Assembly: GCA_963925495.1 (NCBI GenBank)
Contig: CAWUST010000073.1
Location: forward strand, 1 to 6,970
Source: UBA2108 sp963925495
GTDB taxonomy: Bacteria > Bacteroidota > Bacteroidia > Flavobacteriales_G > Salibacteraceae
DNA: 6,970 nt
Reading direction: 5' to 3'
Numbering within the stretch: position 1 is the first letter of the stretch; each line of letters starts with the position of its first letter. The position numbers were made by a program, and so were the translations under genes. Below the pieces are notes generated by a model. It made no database searches. It saw only the letters and a list, made by a program, of their open reading frames with translations, and was not told the DNA's origin. Of this stretch, positions 1 through 6,115 are shown piece after piece.

Positions 1-26
1 CCCAGGGGCAATTGTGTTAGATGCTC

Positions 27-761
27 TTATTTATTTTTCACGAAAACTAATTTGTTTTTACTCTTTGGGCTTTCTCTTTGTTCTAGTTCAAACTTACCCA
101 TCGATTTTATTAAAGGAGTCAATTTTTCAAATCCATAATTTCTTGAATCAAAATTGGGTTGCTTTTTTTGAAGTAAGCTTCCTACATCTCCAAGAAATGC
201 CCAGCCACCTTCATCGGATAAATCAGAAATAGTAGTAGAGATTAGTTTAATAACTTTTGGAGTGATTTTATCAATACTATCTTTCGTGTTTTCTTTTGGA
301 TTAACACTTTCTTTCTTTTCCGTTTGCTTTCTAATAATTTCGATATAAATGAATTTATCGCATGCCACAATAAAGGGATTGGGTGTTTTTCTCTCACCAA
401 TTCCAATAACTTGCATACCAGCTTCTCTCAATCTGGTAGCCAGTTTTGTGAAATCACTATCGCTGGAAACAAGACAAAATCCATTTACTTTTTCAGTATA
501 TAGAATGTCCATGGCATCGATAATCATTGCCGAATCTGTTGCGTTTTTTCCGGTGGTATAGGCGTATTGCTGAATTGGAGTAATTGCATTTTGTAGCAAT
601 AGATTTTTCCATTTGGATAAATGTGGACTGGTCCAATCCCCATAAATTCTTTTAATTGTTGGATTGCCATATTTTGCTATTTCCTCCATCATTTCTTTTA
701 CGTGAGCAGATGGTATGTTGTCTCCGTCTATTAGTACGGCTATATTCATGTTCGTTTTCAT
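27..761 (-). CDS. NYN-domain (LabA/DUF88-like) putative RNase with C-terminal OST-HTH/LOTUS domain
   Basis: 244-residue protein. Residues about 5-140 form a NYN domain, a PIN-like nuclease fold. The acidic first strand VLIDGDN (D12, D14, N15) is present, followed by YGDW (40-43), the KNATDSAMIIDAMD segment (D76, D82) and the SSDSDF motif (99-104, D101 and D103), all typical metal-binding positions of the family. A charged linker (about 145-165) leads to a second domain (about 166-244) with GGWAFLGDVGSLL and NFDSRNYGFEKL, which match the OST-HTH/LOTUS RNA-binding fold. Known for the family: metal-dependent RNA cleavage is proposed, but most bacterial members have no defined substrate. The domain call is firm; the RNA target is unknown. 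The ATG at 761 is used; a second ATG four codons in (749) would also keep the whole domain. There is no Shine-Dalgarno sequence, as is usual for the phylum. A partial match to the Bacteroidota -7 box (TAGCTTTA, complement of 795-802) lies upstream. It appears to be a single gene; what follows it lies outside the window. Confidence 0.93.
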   Translation of the reverse strand: MKTNMNIAVLIDGDNIPSAHVKEMMEEIAKYGNPTIKRIYGDWTSPHLSKWKNLLLQNAITPIQQYAYTTGKNATDSAMIIDAMDILYTEKVNGFCLVSSDSDFTKLATRLREAGMQVIGIGERKTPNPFIVACDKFIYIEIIRKQTEKKESVNPKENTKDSIDKITPKVIKLISTTISDLSDEGGWAFLGDVGSLLQKKQPNFDSRNYGFEKLTPLIKSMGKFELEQRESPKSKNKLVFVKNK

Positions 762-843
762 ATTATTTGTTGTATTAATTCACTTTATTAATTGTAAAGC
801 TAATTTATAATTATTTTGAGTTTTTTACCGAAATACATTTCTG

Positions 844-901
844 TTTCTCCTTTTTATTTTTCTCGCATCTTTCCTAAGGCCATAAATCGGCCAAGGAGAA
901 A
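844..901. repeat. 9-bp inverted repeat enclosing a GGCC stem
   Basis: TTTCTCCTT at 844-852 is exactly complementary to AAGGAGAAA at 893-901, with a 40-base spacer. Inside the spacer, GGCC at 878-881 can pair with GGCC at 889-892 around a 7-base loop. There is no T-run after it on either strand, so it is not a standard terminator. It lies upstream of the NYN gene, whose start is at 761 on the minus strand. Function unknown. Confidence 0.4.
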
Positions 902-1484
902 AATGAATTGGATAATATTTTAGTTTGCTGGATATATTGTCGAGAATAACCTTTAGATAACCCAACTAAAAAAAAGTAATCTTTCTGATAGATATATTTC
1001 TCCTGGATAATATATTAATGCCAAATTAAATAAAAAAATTCAGAGCTTTTTAGCATAGGGCCTTTACGAACATTTGGATTTTCGCCATGAATTTAAATGC
1101 AGAAAGCAAGTCTTATGAAATAACTGCGCTAGAAAACTTAGGTTATCTGATTGCTCCAGAAGCATAAGAAGCTCAGACGTTTATTTTAAATGCTAACCAA
1201 ATATTGGCAACTAGAAAATAGTTAAAGAACTGATTGAGATTGTCTCATTTTTCATTTCTAATGATTAATTGGTATAATGAATCCATAATAATCCAACTGT
1301 TTTACACAGCCACTAAGGCAAATAAGGATTTCAAATCATTAATTTGGTTTTCATTCTGTCATTTGTTCGTGGCATACAGTTTCAAATTTACATTATCCTA
1401 GTATTTCTCTTATAGTGGTGGTGTATTTACAAATCCACAAACTAATATTAACATAAATAACAAAACTCGATTTTTCATGATTTT

Positions 1485-1492
1485 TATATTTG
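1485..1492 (+). promoter_or_regulatory. Possible Bacteroidota -7 promoter box (TATATTTG)
   Basis: Exact match to the TAnnTTTG consensus of the Bacteroidota primary sigma factor. No TTTG -33 element is seen at the expected distance. If used, transcription would begin near 1500, just before the 14-bp stem at 1523-1563. An exact match is expected about once by chance in a spacer of this size, so confidence is low. Confidence 0.15.
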
Positions 1493-1522
1493 AATAGGCG
1501 CTATAAATTGATATCTCTTCCG

Positions 1523-1563
1523 GTTGATTATATTAGCTATAAAACAAAACTAATATAATCAAC
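1523..1563. repeat. Perfect 14-bp inverted repeat (stem-loop)
   Basis: GTTGATTATATTAG at 1523-1536 is exactly complementary to CTAATATAATCAAC at 1550-1563, with a 13-base A-rich loop. A G-T pair (1522/1564) could extend it as RNA. No T-tract follows on either strand, which argues against an intrinsic terminator. A 14-bp perfect match is long for chance even in AT-rich DNA. It could be an RNA hairpin, a protein-binding dyad or the ends of a very small mobile remnant. Confidence 0.6.
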
Positions 1564-1775
1564 TAAAAAACTTCGAGGACTAATTAAGCGAGTAGTTAAT
1601 CGTCATTAATTGAAATTTATACAGGTCTGGTGGCATGTTAAATACGAAGTTAAAAAATCGGCTGATCCAGGAAATTTTTTATCGGGAATGTGGATGAGAA
1701 TTCTACTAGACTTTAACTAAGGGTTTTAAATTAGGCAATATGAAGTTTTGATAATGCTCCACCATTTATTGGAAA

Positions 1776-1807
1776 CTAGCTAACAACACGTCTGCATTGT
1801 TAGCTGG
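1776..1807. repeat. Stem-loop, 11-bp stem with one G-U pair
   Basis: GCTAACAA at 1779-1786 is exactly complementary to TTGTTAGC at 1797-1804, with a 10-base loop (1787-1796). Flanking bases extend the stem to 1776/1807 with an A-T pair, a T-G pair and a C-G pair. No T-run follows. It is immediately followed by a second hairpin, so the two form a compact structured block upstream of the secreted-protein gene. Confidence 0.55.
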
Positions 1808-1808
1808 C

Positions 1809-1841
1809 CCCCAACCAAACATTAGATATTTGGTTTGGTGG
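1809..1841. repeat. Second stem-loop next to the 1776-1807 hairpin
   Basis: AACCAAA at 1813-1819 pairs with TTTGGTT at 1829-1835 around a 9-base loop. The stem can continue across single-T bulges (T1836, T1839) by pairing CC 1811-1812 with GG 1837-1838 and CC 1809-1810 with GG 1840-1841. It starts two bases after the preceding hairpin. It lacks a U-tract. Confidence 0.45.
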
Positions 1842-1876
1842 CTCGTCGAATAAATTTACATTTTTTAACAAGTCAA

Positions 1877-1903
1877 AACAAACCAAATAATAATTTGTTT
1901 GTT
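1877..1903. repeat. 7-bp inverted repeat just upstream of the secreted-protein gene
   Basis: AACAAAC at 1877-1883 is exactly complementary to GTTTGTT at 1897-1903, with a 13-base AT-rich spacer, ending 28 bases before the ATG at 1932. The position suits an operator or a 5'-leader hairpin. A near-match to the phylum's -7 box (ATAATTTG, 1890-1897) overlaps the right arm. No regulator binding is demonstrable from sequence. Confidence 0.35.
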
Positions 1904-1931
1904 CTTTAATTGAGCAAACAAAAATTTAATT

Positions 1932-3338
1932 ATGAAATATTTTACAATTATCACTTCGTTGCTTGTAATGTCTATTACGAGCTTTGGTCAATTCAATTTG
2001 ATCACTCCTGCAAACAATACCTCTTTAACTCCAGAAGGTTTAAGCGGTACTACGGTTATTATTGGTTGGGGCTCGCAAAACACATTATCTGGTTCGATAA
2101 CTTACACATGGCACCTTGATGCCCTATCTGGTGATTTTTCAAAACCAATCATTTCAGTACCTTCAAACAATTCAGGAGCAGATACTAATTTAACGTTAGA
2201 ATATGGAACAGTGAACGCTGTTCTTGCAGGTGCAGGTGTACCAATAGGAACTACTGCTAATTTGAAATGGACAGTAACTGCCAGCAACGGCATGATGAGC
2301 ACTGTGGTTTCGCCAGACACATTTAATATTAACCTCACTAGAGGAGCTTCAATATCTGCTTTTGATTTGACTTTCCCGACTAACGGTTTTTCTGCCACGA
2401 TAGAAGGTGACGATAAATCCAAATTAGATATTACTTGGCGTTCTTCTGGAGAAGGAGCAACATATGCTTGGTTTTTGGATTTAGCCTCTGGTAACTTCTC
2501 AAGCCCAGTTGTAGGTCCTTTGGCAAGTAACAACATGGGAATGGATACGGTTTTAACCCTTGATTTTGCAACCATTGATGCTGTGTTGGCTGGTGCAGGT
2601 TTAACGAACGGACAAACCGCTAATCTAAAATGGAAAGTACATACTTATGCTGGAACGGATAGTATTGCTTCCACATCAACATTTACTATTGACCTAACTC
2701 GTGGCCCTGTGATTGGAGCATTTATGTTATCGTTTCCAACTGATGGATTTGCTGCTACCATTGAAAATGATAGTACAAAAGAACTCACGATTTTGTGGAA
2801 CAATGCAGGAGATGGAGCAACTTACAAATGGTTTTTGGATCTTGCAACAGGAGATTATTCAAATGCAATTGTAGCTGGCTTAGCTTCAAATAACATGGGA
2901 ATGGATACCGCATTAACGTTAAAGTATTCAACTATATATTCTGTATTGGCAGGAGCAGGAGTAACTCCTGGAACTACTGCTAATTTAAAATGGAAAGTTC
3001 ACGCATATGCGGGTTCAGATAGTATTGCTTCTTCAGATTTTACAATTGATTTGACTGCAGGTGCCGGTTCTACTTCGGTATTCAATATCCCTAAGGTTAG
3101 TGATGCTAAAGTTGGACCTAATCCATTGAGAAGCGGTGAGGTATTAAGCTTAAGTACTACTAGTAAAATACAGAGCATTCAGATTATTGATGTTACAGGT
3201 AAAAACATTGAATTACCTAATTTAGAATTTGGTAGCAATGAACTACAAATTGAAACTAATGGTTTTGTAAATGGGCTATACTTCATAAATATTATTACCG
3301 AAAAAAGTATCGAATCACGTAAAATAATAGTAAACTAG
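1932..3338 (+). CDS. Secreted protein with three SusE-like repeats and a T9SS type A sorting domain
   Basis: 468 residues. A signal peptide covers about residues 1-19 (short positive N-terminus, hydrophobic core, SITSFGQ cleavage region). Three tandem repeats follow, at about 21-138, 144-258 and 264-377. Each has a TYxWxLDxxSGxFS strand pair, a VLAGAG turn and a TANLKWxV strand, ending in INLTRG, IDLTRG or IDLTAG. This pattern resembles the Ig-like domain of SusE-type outer-membrane glycan-binding proteins, although no SusCD genes are in the window. Repeats 2 and 3 are the most alike; repeat 1 is diverged. The C-terminal domain (about 388-468) has VGPNPLRSGE, IQIIDVTGK and GLYFINI, the hallmarks of a T9SS type A sorting signal, so export and cleavage or anchoring at the cell surface is expected. 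No catalytic motif is seen; an adhesion or carbohydrate-binding role is an inference. It is a single gene ending at a strong terminator. Confidence 0.9.
   Translation: MKYFTIITSLLVMSITSFGQFNLITPANNTSLTPEGLSGTTVIIGWGSQNTLSGSITYTWHLDALSGDFSKPIISVPSNNSGADTNLTLEYGTVNAVLAGAGVPIGTTANLKWTVTASNGMMSTVVSPDTFNINLTRGASISAFDLTFPTNGFSATIEGDDKSKLDITWRSSGEGATYAWFLDLASGNFSSPVVGPLASNNMGMDTVLTLDFATIDAVLAGAGLTNGQTANLKWKVHTYAGTDSIASTSTFTIDLTRGPVIGAFMLSFPTDGFAATIENDSTKELTILWNNAGDGATYKWFLDLATGDYSNAIVAGLASNNMGMDTALTLKYSTIYSVLAGAGVTPGTTANLKWKVHAYAGSDSIASSDFTIDLTAGAGSTSVFNIPKVSDAKVGPNPLRSGEVLSLSTTSKIQSIQIIDVTGKNIELPNLEFGSNELQIETNGFVNGLYFINIITEKSIESRKIIVN
1992..3062 (+). repeat. Three tandem SusE-like coding repeats
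   Basis: Protein repeats map to about 1992-2345, 2361-2705 and 2721-3062. Repeats 2 and 3 sit at a 360-base period and keep identical DNA stretches, for example AACATGGGAATGGATAC near 2532 and 2892. That suggests a more recent duplication than the one giving repeat 1. Repeat 1 lacks the ASNNMGMDT segment and has SNNSGADT instead, and ends INLTRG. Confidence 0.8.
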
Positions 3339-3357
3339 TTTTACGTTTTTAATAGAT

Positions 3358-3384
3358 AAAAAAAGGGGCTTCGGCCCCTTTTTT
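3358..3384. terminator. Bidirectional intrinsic terminator with UUCG tetraloop
   Basis: GGGGC (3365-3369), TTCG loop (3370-3373) and GCCCC (3374-3378), flanked by seven A (3358-3364) and six T (3379-3384). The C(UUCG)G closing is an extra-stable tetraloop, and the A/T flanks give a U-tract on both strands. It lies 19 bases after the stop of the secreted-protein gene and 57 bases past the stop of the converging SDR gene, so it should end both transcripts. Confidence 0.95.
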
Positions 3385-3441
3385 ATTTTATGAATTGTAT
3401 GTGCTAGTAGTTTACTAATTAACTTAATTGTAAATAGTAAG

Positions 3442-4869
3442 TTAAGGATTTGTATTGGTAGTTATTCTATTGATCATACCCTGGAATATAAATCCGTGAA
3501 ATGGATAAACCGCATACCAATATAATCTTCCTGCTACACCTAAAGGTCTGAAAGTAGCAGTTTGCAATAGTTCACCATTCGCAACCTTAAATTCCAACCA
3601 AGCTTCTCCTGGAAGTTTCATTTCAGCAAAAAGAAGTAAGCGTCCCTCTTCTTTATTAGCATATAATACTCGCCAAAAGTCTATAGTATCACCAACGTTT
3701 ATTGAAGTTGGGCTAGTTCGTCCTCTTCTGATGCCAACACCTCCTACAAACTTATCAATCAAGCCTCTTAGTTTCCACAACCAATTGCCATAATACCAGC
3801 CGTTAGTTCCACCAATACGCCAAATTTTATTTATACAAGCGTCTAGGTTTTCAATTCTACTTCTTCTGTTATCTTTATAACAGCCAAAAGAGGGCACTTC
3901 AATAAATTCGGAAATGTTAAAGTTTATTCCACTACTAGAGTATGAATCTTTCCAGCTTGAGAGTATTTCATTGCTTTCAATTTTATTGAAAGCCCTTTTT
4001 AATGATTCTAAATAACTTAAAGGATTTACCCCAAGAAGTTTGTCTATTTCATTATCGCGACAAACCACTTCTATTTTCATGCTATTAACAAGAGATGTTG
4101 CAAGCTTGTAAGATGTTGAAGTAACAAAGTAAAGCCAGTAGGAAGAAAGCTTTGGAGTCATAATCGGAATAACAAAAATTTTGCGCTTTAAATTCCTCGC
4201 TTTTCCAAAATTCAAAAGCATGTATTTGTAAGAGAGGATATCTGGGCCACCGATATCAAAATTTTGGTTAAATGTTTTCGAATTGAATATCGATTTGGAA
4301 AGAAACGCTATGACATCTGAAATGCCGATGGGCTGGCATTTAGTATTGAGCCATTTTGGAGTCACCATTATGGGTAATTTTTCCACCAAATCTCTTATTA
4401 TTTCAAAAGAGGCACTACCAGACCCAATGATTATTCCAGCTCTTAAAGCAGTGAAATTGTAATCTCCTTTGCTCAGTTCTATTTCAACATTTTTTCTTGA
4501 ACTTAAATGTTTTGAAAGTTCAGTTTCGTTGGCTATGCCGCTCAAATAAACCACATGGTTGACGTTAGTTCTTTTCAGAGCATTTCTAAAGTTTATTGCA
4601 GATTCTTCCTCAAGAGATTGATAGTCGCCTTTAGATGACATGGAATGCACCAAATAAAAGGCCCCATCTATATCTTTGGGAATACTTGCTAAAGACGATT
4701 TATCTAGCAGGTCGATTTTAATTACTAAAATACTGTTTTTTAAGGATTCAGGGGGGGTGAATCTTTTAATATCTCTAACACAGCAAATAACTTCATGCCC
4801 TGCTTCAACCAAAACAGGGAGCAGTCTTTTGCCTATATATCCTGTTGAACCTGTGAGTAATATTTTCAT
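3442..4869 (-). CDS. YbjT-like atypical SDR, NAD(P)-binding, with C-terminal DUF2867 domain
   Basis: 475 residues from the ATG at 4869. An upstream in-frame TTG at 4887 would add six residues, but the ATG directly precedes the Rossmann strand and is preferred. The N-terminal NAD(P)-binding fold has TGSTGYIG (6-13), then FYLVHSMSSKGDY (71-83), VVYLSGI (106-112) and ALRAGIIIGSGSASFE (141-156). These match the E. coli YbjT group of complex, atypical SDRs. The standard SDR YxxxK pair is not visible where expected (HLSSRK instead), so classical oxidoreductase activity is doubtful. The second half (about 318-466) is a DUF2867 domain: WRIGGTNGWYYGNWLWKLRG (350-369), RRGR, GDTIDFWRV, AEMKLPGEAWLEF, GRLYWYAVYPFHGFIF. 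Length is normal for the family and the frame is intact. It lies 77 bases downstream of the CIA30 gene on the same strand and is probably co-transcribed. Substrate unknown. Confidence 0.93.
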   Translation of the reverse strand: MKILLTGSTGYIGKRLLPVLVEAGHEVICCVRDIKRFTPPESLKNSILVIKIDLLDKSSLASIPKDIDGAFYLVHSMSSKGDYQSLEEESAINFRNALKRTNVNHVVYLSGIANETELSKHLSSRKNVEIELSKGDYNFTALRAGIIIGSGSASFEIIRDLVEKLPIMVTPKWLNTKCQPIGISDVIAFLSKSIFNSKTFNQNFDIGGPDILSYKYMLLNFGKARNLKRKIFVIPIMTPKLSSYWLYFVTSTSYKLATSLVNSMKIEVVCRDNEIDKLLGVNPLSYLESLKRAFNKIESNEILSSWKDSYSSSGINFNISEFIEVPSFGCYKDNRRSRIENLDACINKIWRIGGTNGWYYGNWLWKLRGLIDKFVGGVGIRRGRTSPTSINVGDTIDFWRVLYANKEEGRLLLFAEMKLPGEAWLEFKVANGELLQTATFRPLGVAGRLYWYAVYPFHGFIFQGMINRITTNTNP

Positions 4870-4916
4870 TTTAAGGCATCGCTGCAATTAAATTACATCC
4901 TTAAATTAGCTGTAAC

Positions 4917-4929
4917 TATAAGTCTTATA
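4917..4929. repeat. Short dyad between the CIA30 and SDR genes
   Basis: TATAAG and CTTATA flank a single central base within the 77-base gap between the two genes. There is no T-tract, so it is unlikely to stop transcription. It may be chance in AT-rich DNA. Confidence 0.2.
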
Positions 4930-4946
4930 ATTGTAATCAATTCTAA

Positions 4947-5477
4947 TTATTTCAGTTCTATTTTGTCAATCAAGAGCTTAAAATCTTCATTTTTTTTGTT
5001 ACCAATCAAAAAAGCAATTTCTTCGAGCTGGTCATTCTGAAAATTAGGTAAATCAACTTTCCTTCCTCGGAAAGAGGGAGAGAAATCCTCAAGCGGGATT
5101 TTTATTTCTTGCCATGCACCTGAAGTAGAAAAGGTAGTTGTGTAGGAATAATAATTACTTGAATTATCCTTAATCCTAAACTGATATTTTTTACCATCTC
5201 CCTTAAGCTTCAAAATAATTTTACTGTATTTTTTTACTTCTAATTTATCAAATCGATAACGCAATGAGGAAAACCCACCATAATTTTCTAAAGATACATA
5301 ACCTTTAAATATACCATTTCCTTCAGGGCTTAATGTAAATGTACCCAGCGATTCTCCACCCATTACACGATCGTCAACAATTTTCCAATTTTGGATTTTA
5401 GATTTTGTATTAAAATCAAAAATAATTAATGAATCCATACCAGTTGCCAATAAAATAGTGATTAATATATACTTCAT
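4947..5477 (-). CDS. CIA30-family protein (NADH:ubiquinone oxidoreductase intermediate-associated protein 30 domain)
   Basis: 176 residues, nearly all one CIA30 domain. The diagnostic VDDRVMGGES (34-43) is followed by GIFKGYVSLENYGGFSSLRY (55-74), the signature of the family's beta-sandwich fold, then LKGDGKKYQFRIKD (91-104) and WQEIKIPLEDF (122-132). In mitochondria CIA30/NDUFAF1 helps assemble complex I. Bacterial homologues are common but their role is not established, and the fold resembles carbohydrate-binding modules. The N-terminus is hydrophobic (residues 3-13), so a weak signal peptide is possible. Alternatively the true start is M14 (5438), which gives a cytoplasmic protein of normal domain length. 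It is first in a probable two-gene operon with the YbjT-like SDR. A partial -7 box (TAGCTTTC, complement of 5509-5516) lies upstream. Confidence 0.9.
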   Translation of the reverse strand: MKYILITILLATGMDSLIIFDFNTKSKIQNWKIVDDRVMGGESLGTFTLSPEGNGIFKGYVSLENYGGFSSLRYRFDKLEVKKYSKIILKLKGDGKKYQFRIKDNSSNYYSYTTTFSTSGAWQEIKIPLEDFSPSFRGRKVDLPNFQNDQLEEIAFLIGNKKNEDFKLLIDKIELK

Positions 5478-5929
5478 AATTTATTCTATATTTTTTTCCT
5501 AATTGGGAGAAAGCTAAATCAAAATTTGGTTTTCACTCTACTAAGTATTTAAACAGAGAACTTCATTTTTTGTTCATTCTAGTGTTTCGGAACTCAGCTC
5601 AAATGATATATTCAGTTTGTATATTTTAAAAGATTAAATTCTATAGAGAGAATTGTATTTCTTTCTTTGTTAAGGCATGTGAAACTTTTTTGTGAAAAAT
5701 TTATTGGCTTTCCAATGTCCCATTTATTGCTTATAATCTCAAATACATATACCACTTTGCAAATCCTTATGAATAAGGAATATATAACTCTGGCAATTAT
5801 TTAAATTTCCATTCCGGTAATTTTTAGTTTGACTTGCATGTTTTTTGATAAGATATGTGAATAATTTGACGAGAACACTAAATATTCAAGATTAAATTAA
5901 TACTTTCACCGTAATTTAAAAAAAACAAA
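5478..5929. other. Intergenic region between divergent genes
   Basis: About 450 AT-rich bases carrying the promoters of the CIA30 operon (minus) and of the small membrane-protein pair (plus). No gene or known RNA is seen. Minor dyads are AATTCT/AGAATT at 5637-5654 and TCCTTAT/ATAAGGA at 5764-5779 (2-base centre). No full TTTG plus TAnnTTTG promoter is found for either flanking gene. Confidence 0.6.
5764..5779. repeat. 16-bp dyad
   Basis: TCCTTAT (5764-5770) and ATAAGGA (5773-5779) are exact reverse complements around GA. It sits about 150 bases upstream of the small membrane-protein gene. It could be a regulator-binding dyad; as an RNA hairpin the loop would need to open further. Confidence 0.3.
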
Positions 5930-6115
5930 ATGTTCAAAAAATTTACGTCTACTGACAAACTGCTGTTTATTGCAGCCTTATTATCATTGATATTTTCCGA
6001 AATACTCTATTTTCAAGGAAATAAAGAAGACGGAACTTTTATTGGATTATGGGTTCCATCAATATTGGCATTTGGAATTTACCTAAAACTAATTAATAGT
6101 AAAATAAATGATTGA
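5930..6115 (+). CDS. Small two-helix membrane protein
   Basis: 61 residues with two predicted transmembrane helices, at about 11-28 (LLFIAALLSLIFSEILYF) and 37-54 (FIGLWVPSILAFGIYLKL). They are joined by a short polar loop, QGNKEDGT. Lysines at both ends suggest both termini are cytoplasmic. The ATG is preceded by an A-rich leader, as is usual in this phylum. It resembles small uncharacterised membrane proteins seen in Bacteroidota, but I cannot assign a family. The last eight bases overlap the start of the next small gene, which supports translational coupling and a real gene. Function unknown; a helper subunit of a membrane complex or a stress-related membrane peptide are possibilities only. 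Confidence 0.75.
   Translation: MFKKFTSTDKLLFIAALLSLIFSEILYFQGNKEDGTFIGLWVPSILAFGIYLKLINSKIND

Larger units (their letters stand above)
762..1931. other. Long intergenic region without a convincing gene
   Basis: About 1.17 kb between the divergently oriented NYN gene and the secreted-protein gene. Stops are frequent in all six frames, and the longest open stretches are about 35-47 codons with no recognisable protein motif. What stands out is a set of inverted repeats (844-901, 1523-1563, 1776-1807, 1813-1835, 1877-1903), listed separately. One exact Bacteroidota-type -7 box, TATATTTG, occurs on the plus strand at 1485-1492 without a clear TTTG -33 box. One is expected by chance in AT-rich DNA of this length. 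The region could hold a decayed gene, a structured RNA or a long 5' leader of the 1932 gene; the sequence does not decide. Confidence 0.6.

Noticed and set aside
14..232. 72-codon plus-strand frame near the window start
   Set aside because: Antisense to the LOTUS domain of the NYN gene; hydrophobic translation reflects the complementary codons.
349..561. 70-codon plus-strand frame within the NYN gene
   Set aside because: Antisense shadow of the conserved NYN core.
1261..1401. 46-codon plus-strand frame
   Set aside because: Length is within chance expectation for AT-rich DNA, there is no motif, and the composition is dominated by Phe/Ile/Ser.
1610..1723. 37-codon plus-strand frame with SADPGNFLSGMW segment
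   Set aside because: Looks mildly protein-like but has no ATG near its beginning, no family match I can name and no neighbours supporting it.
1776..1841. Integron attC recombination site
   Set aside because: The arms contain CTAAC and GTTAG, but the R-box consensus GTTRRRY and RYYYAAC is not met on both sides, and the stem is shorter than usual. No integrase or cassette array is visible.
1910..2119. 69-codon plus-strand frame overlapping the start of the secreted-protein gene
   Set aside because: Out of frame with the real gene, Tyr/Trp-rich shadow translation, no recognisable domain.
2102..2575. 157-codon open frame on the minus strand inside the secreted-protein gene
   Set aside because: It lies entirely opposite a clearly coding gene with signal peptide, repeats and sorting domain. 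Its translation shows no family pattern, and its openness follows from the codon use of the sense strand.
4676..4891. 71-codon plus-strand frame over the SDR N-terminus
   Set aside because: Antisense shadow of the Rossmann fold region; no independent support.
5764..5779. Intrinsic terminator
   Set aside because: The centre is only two bases, the stem is AT-rich, no T-run follows, and no gene ends here.
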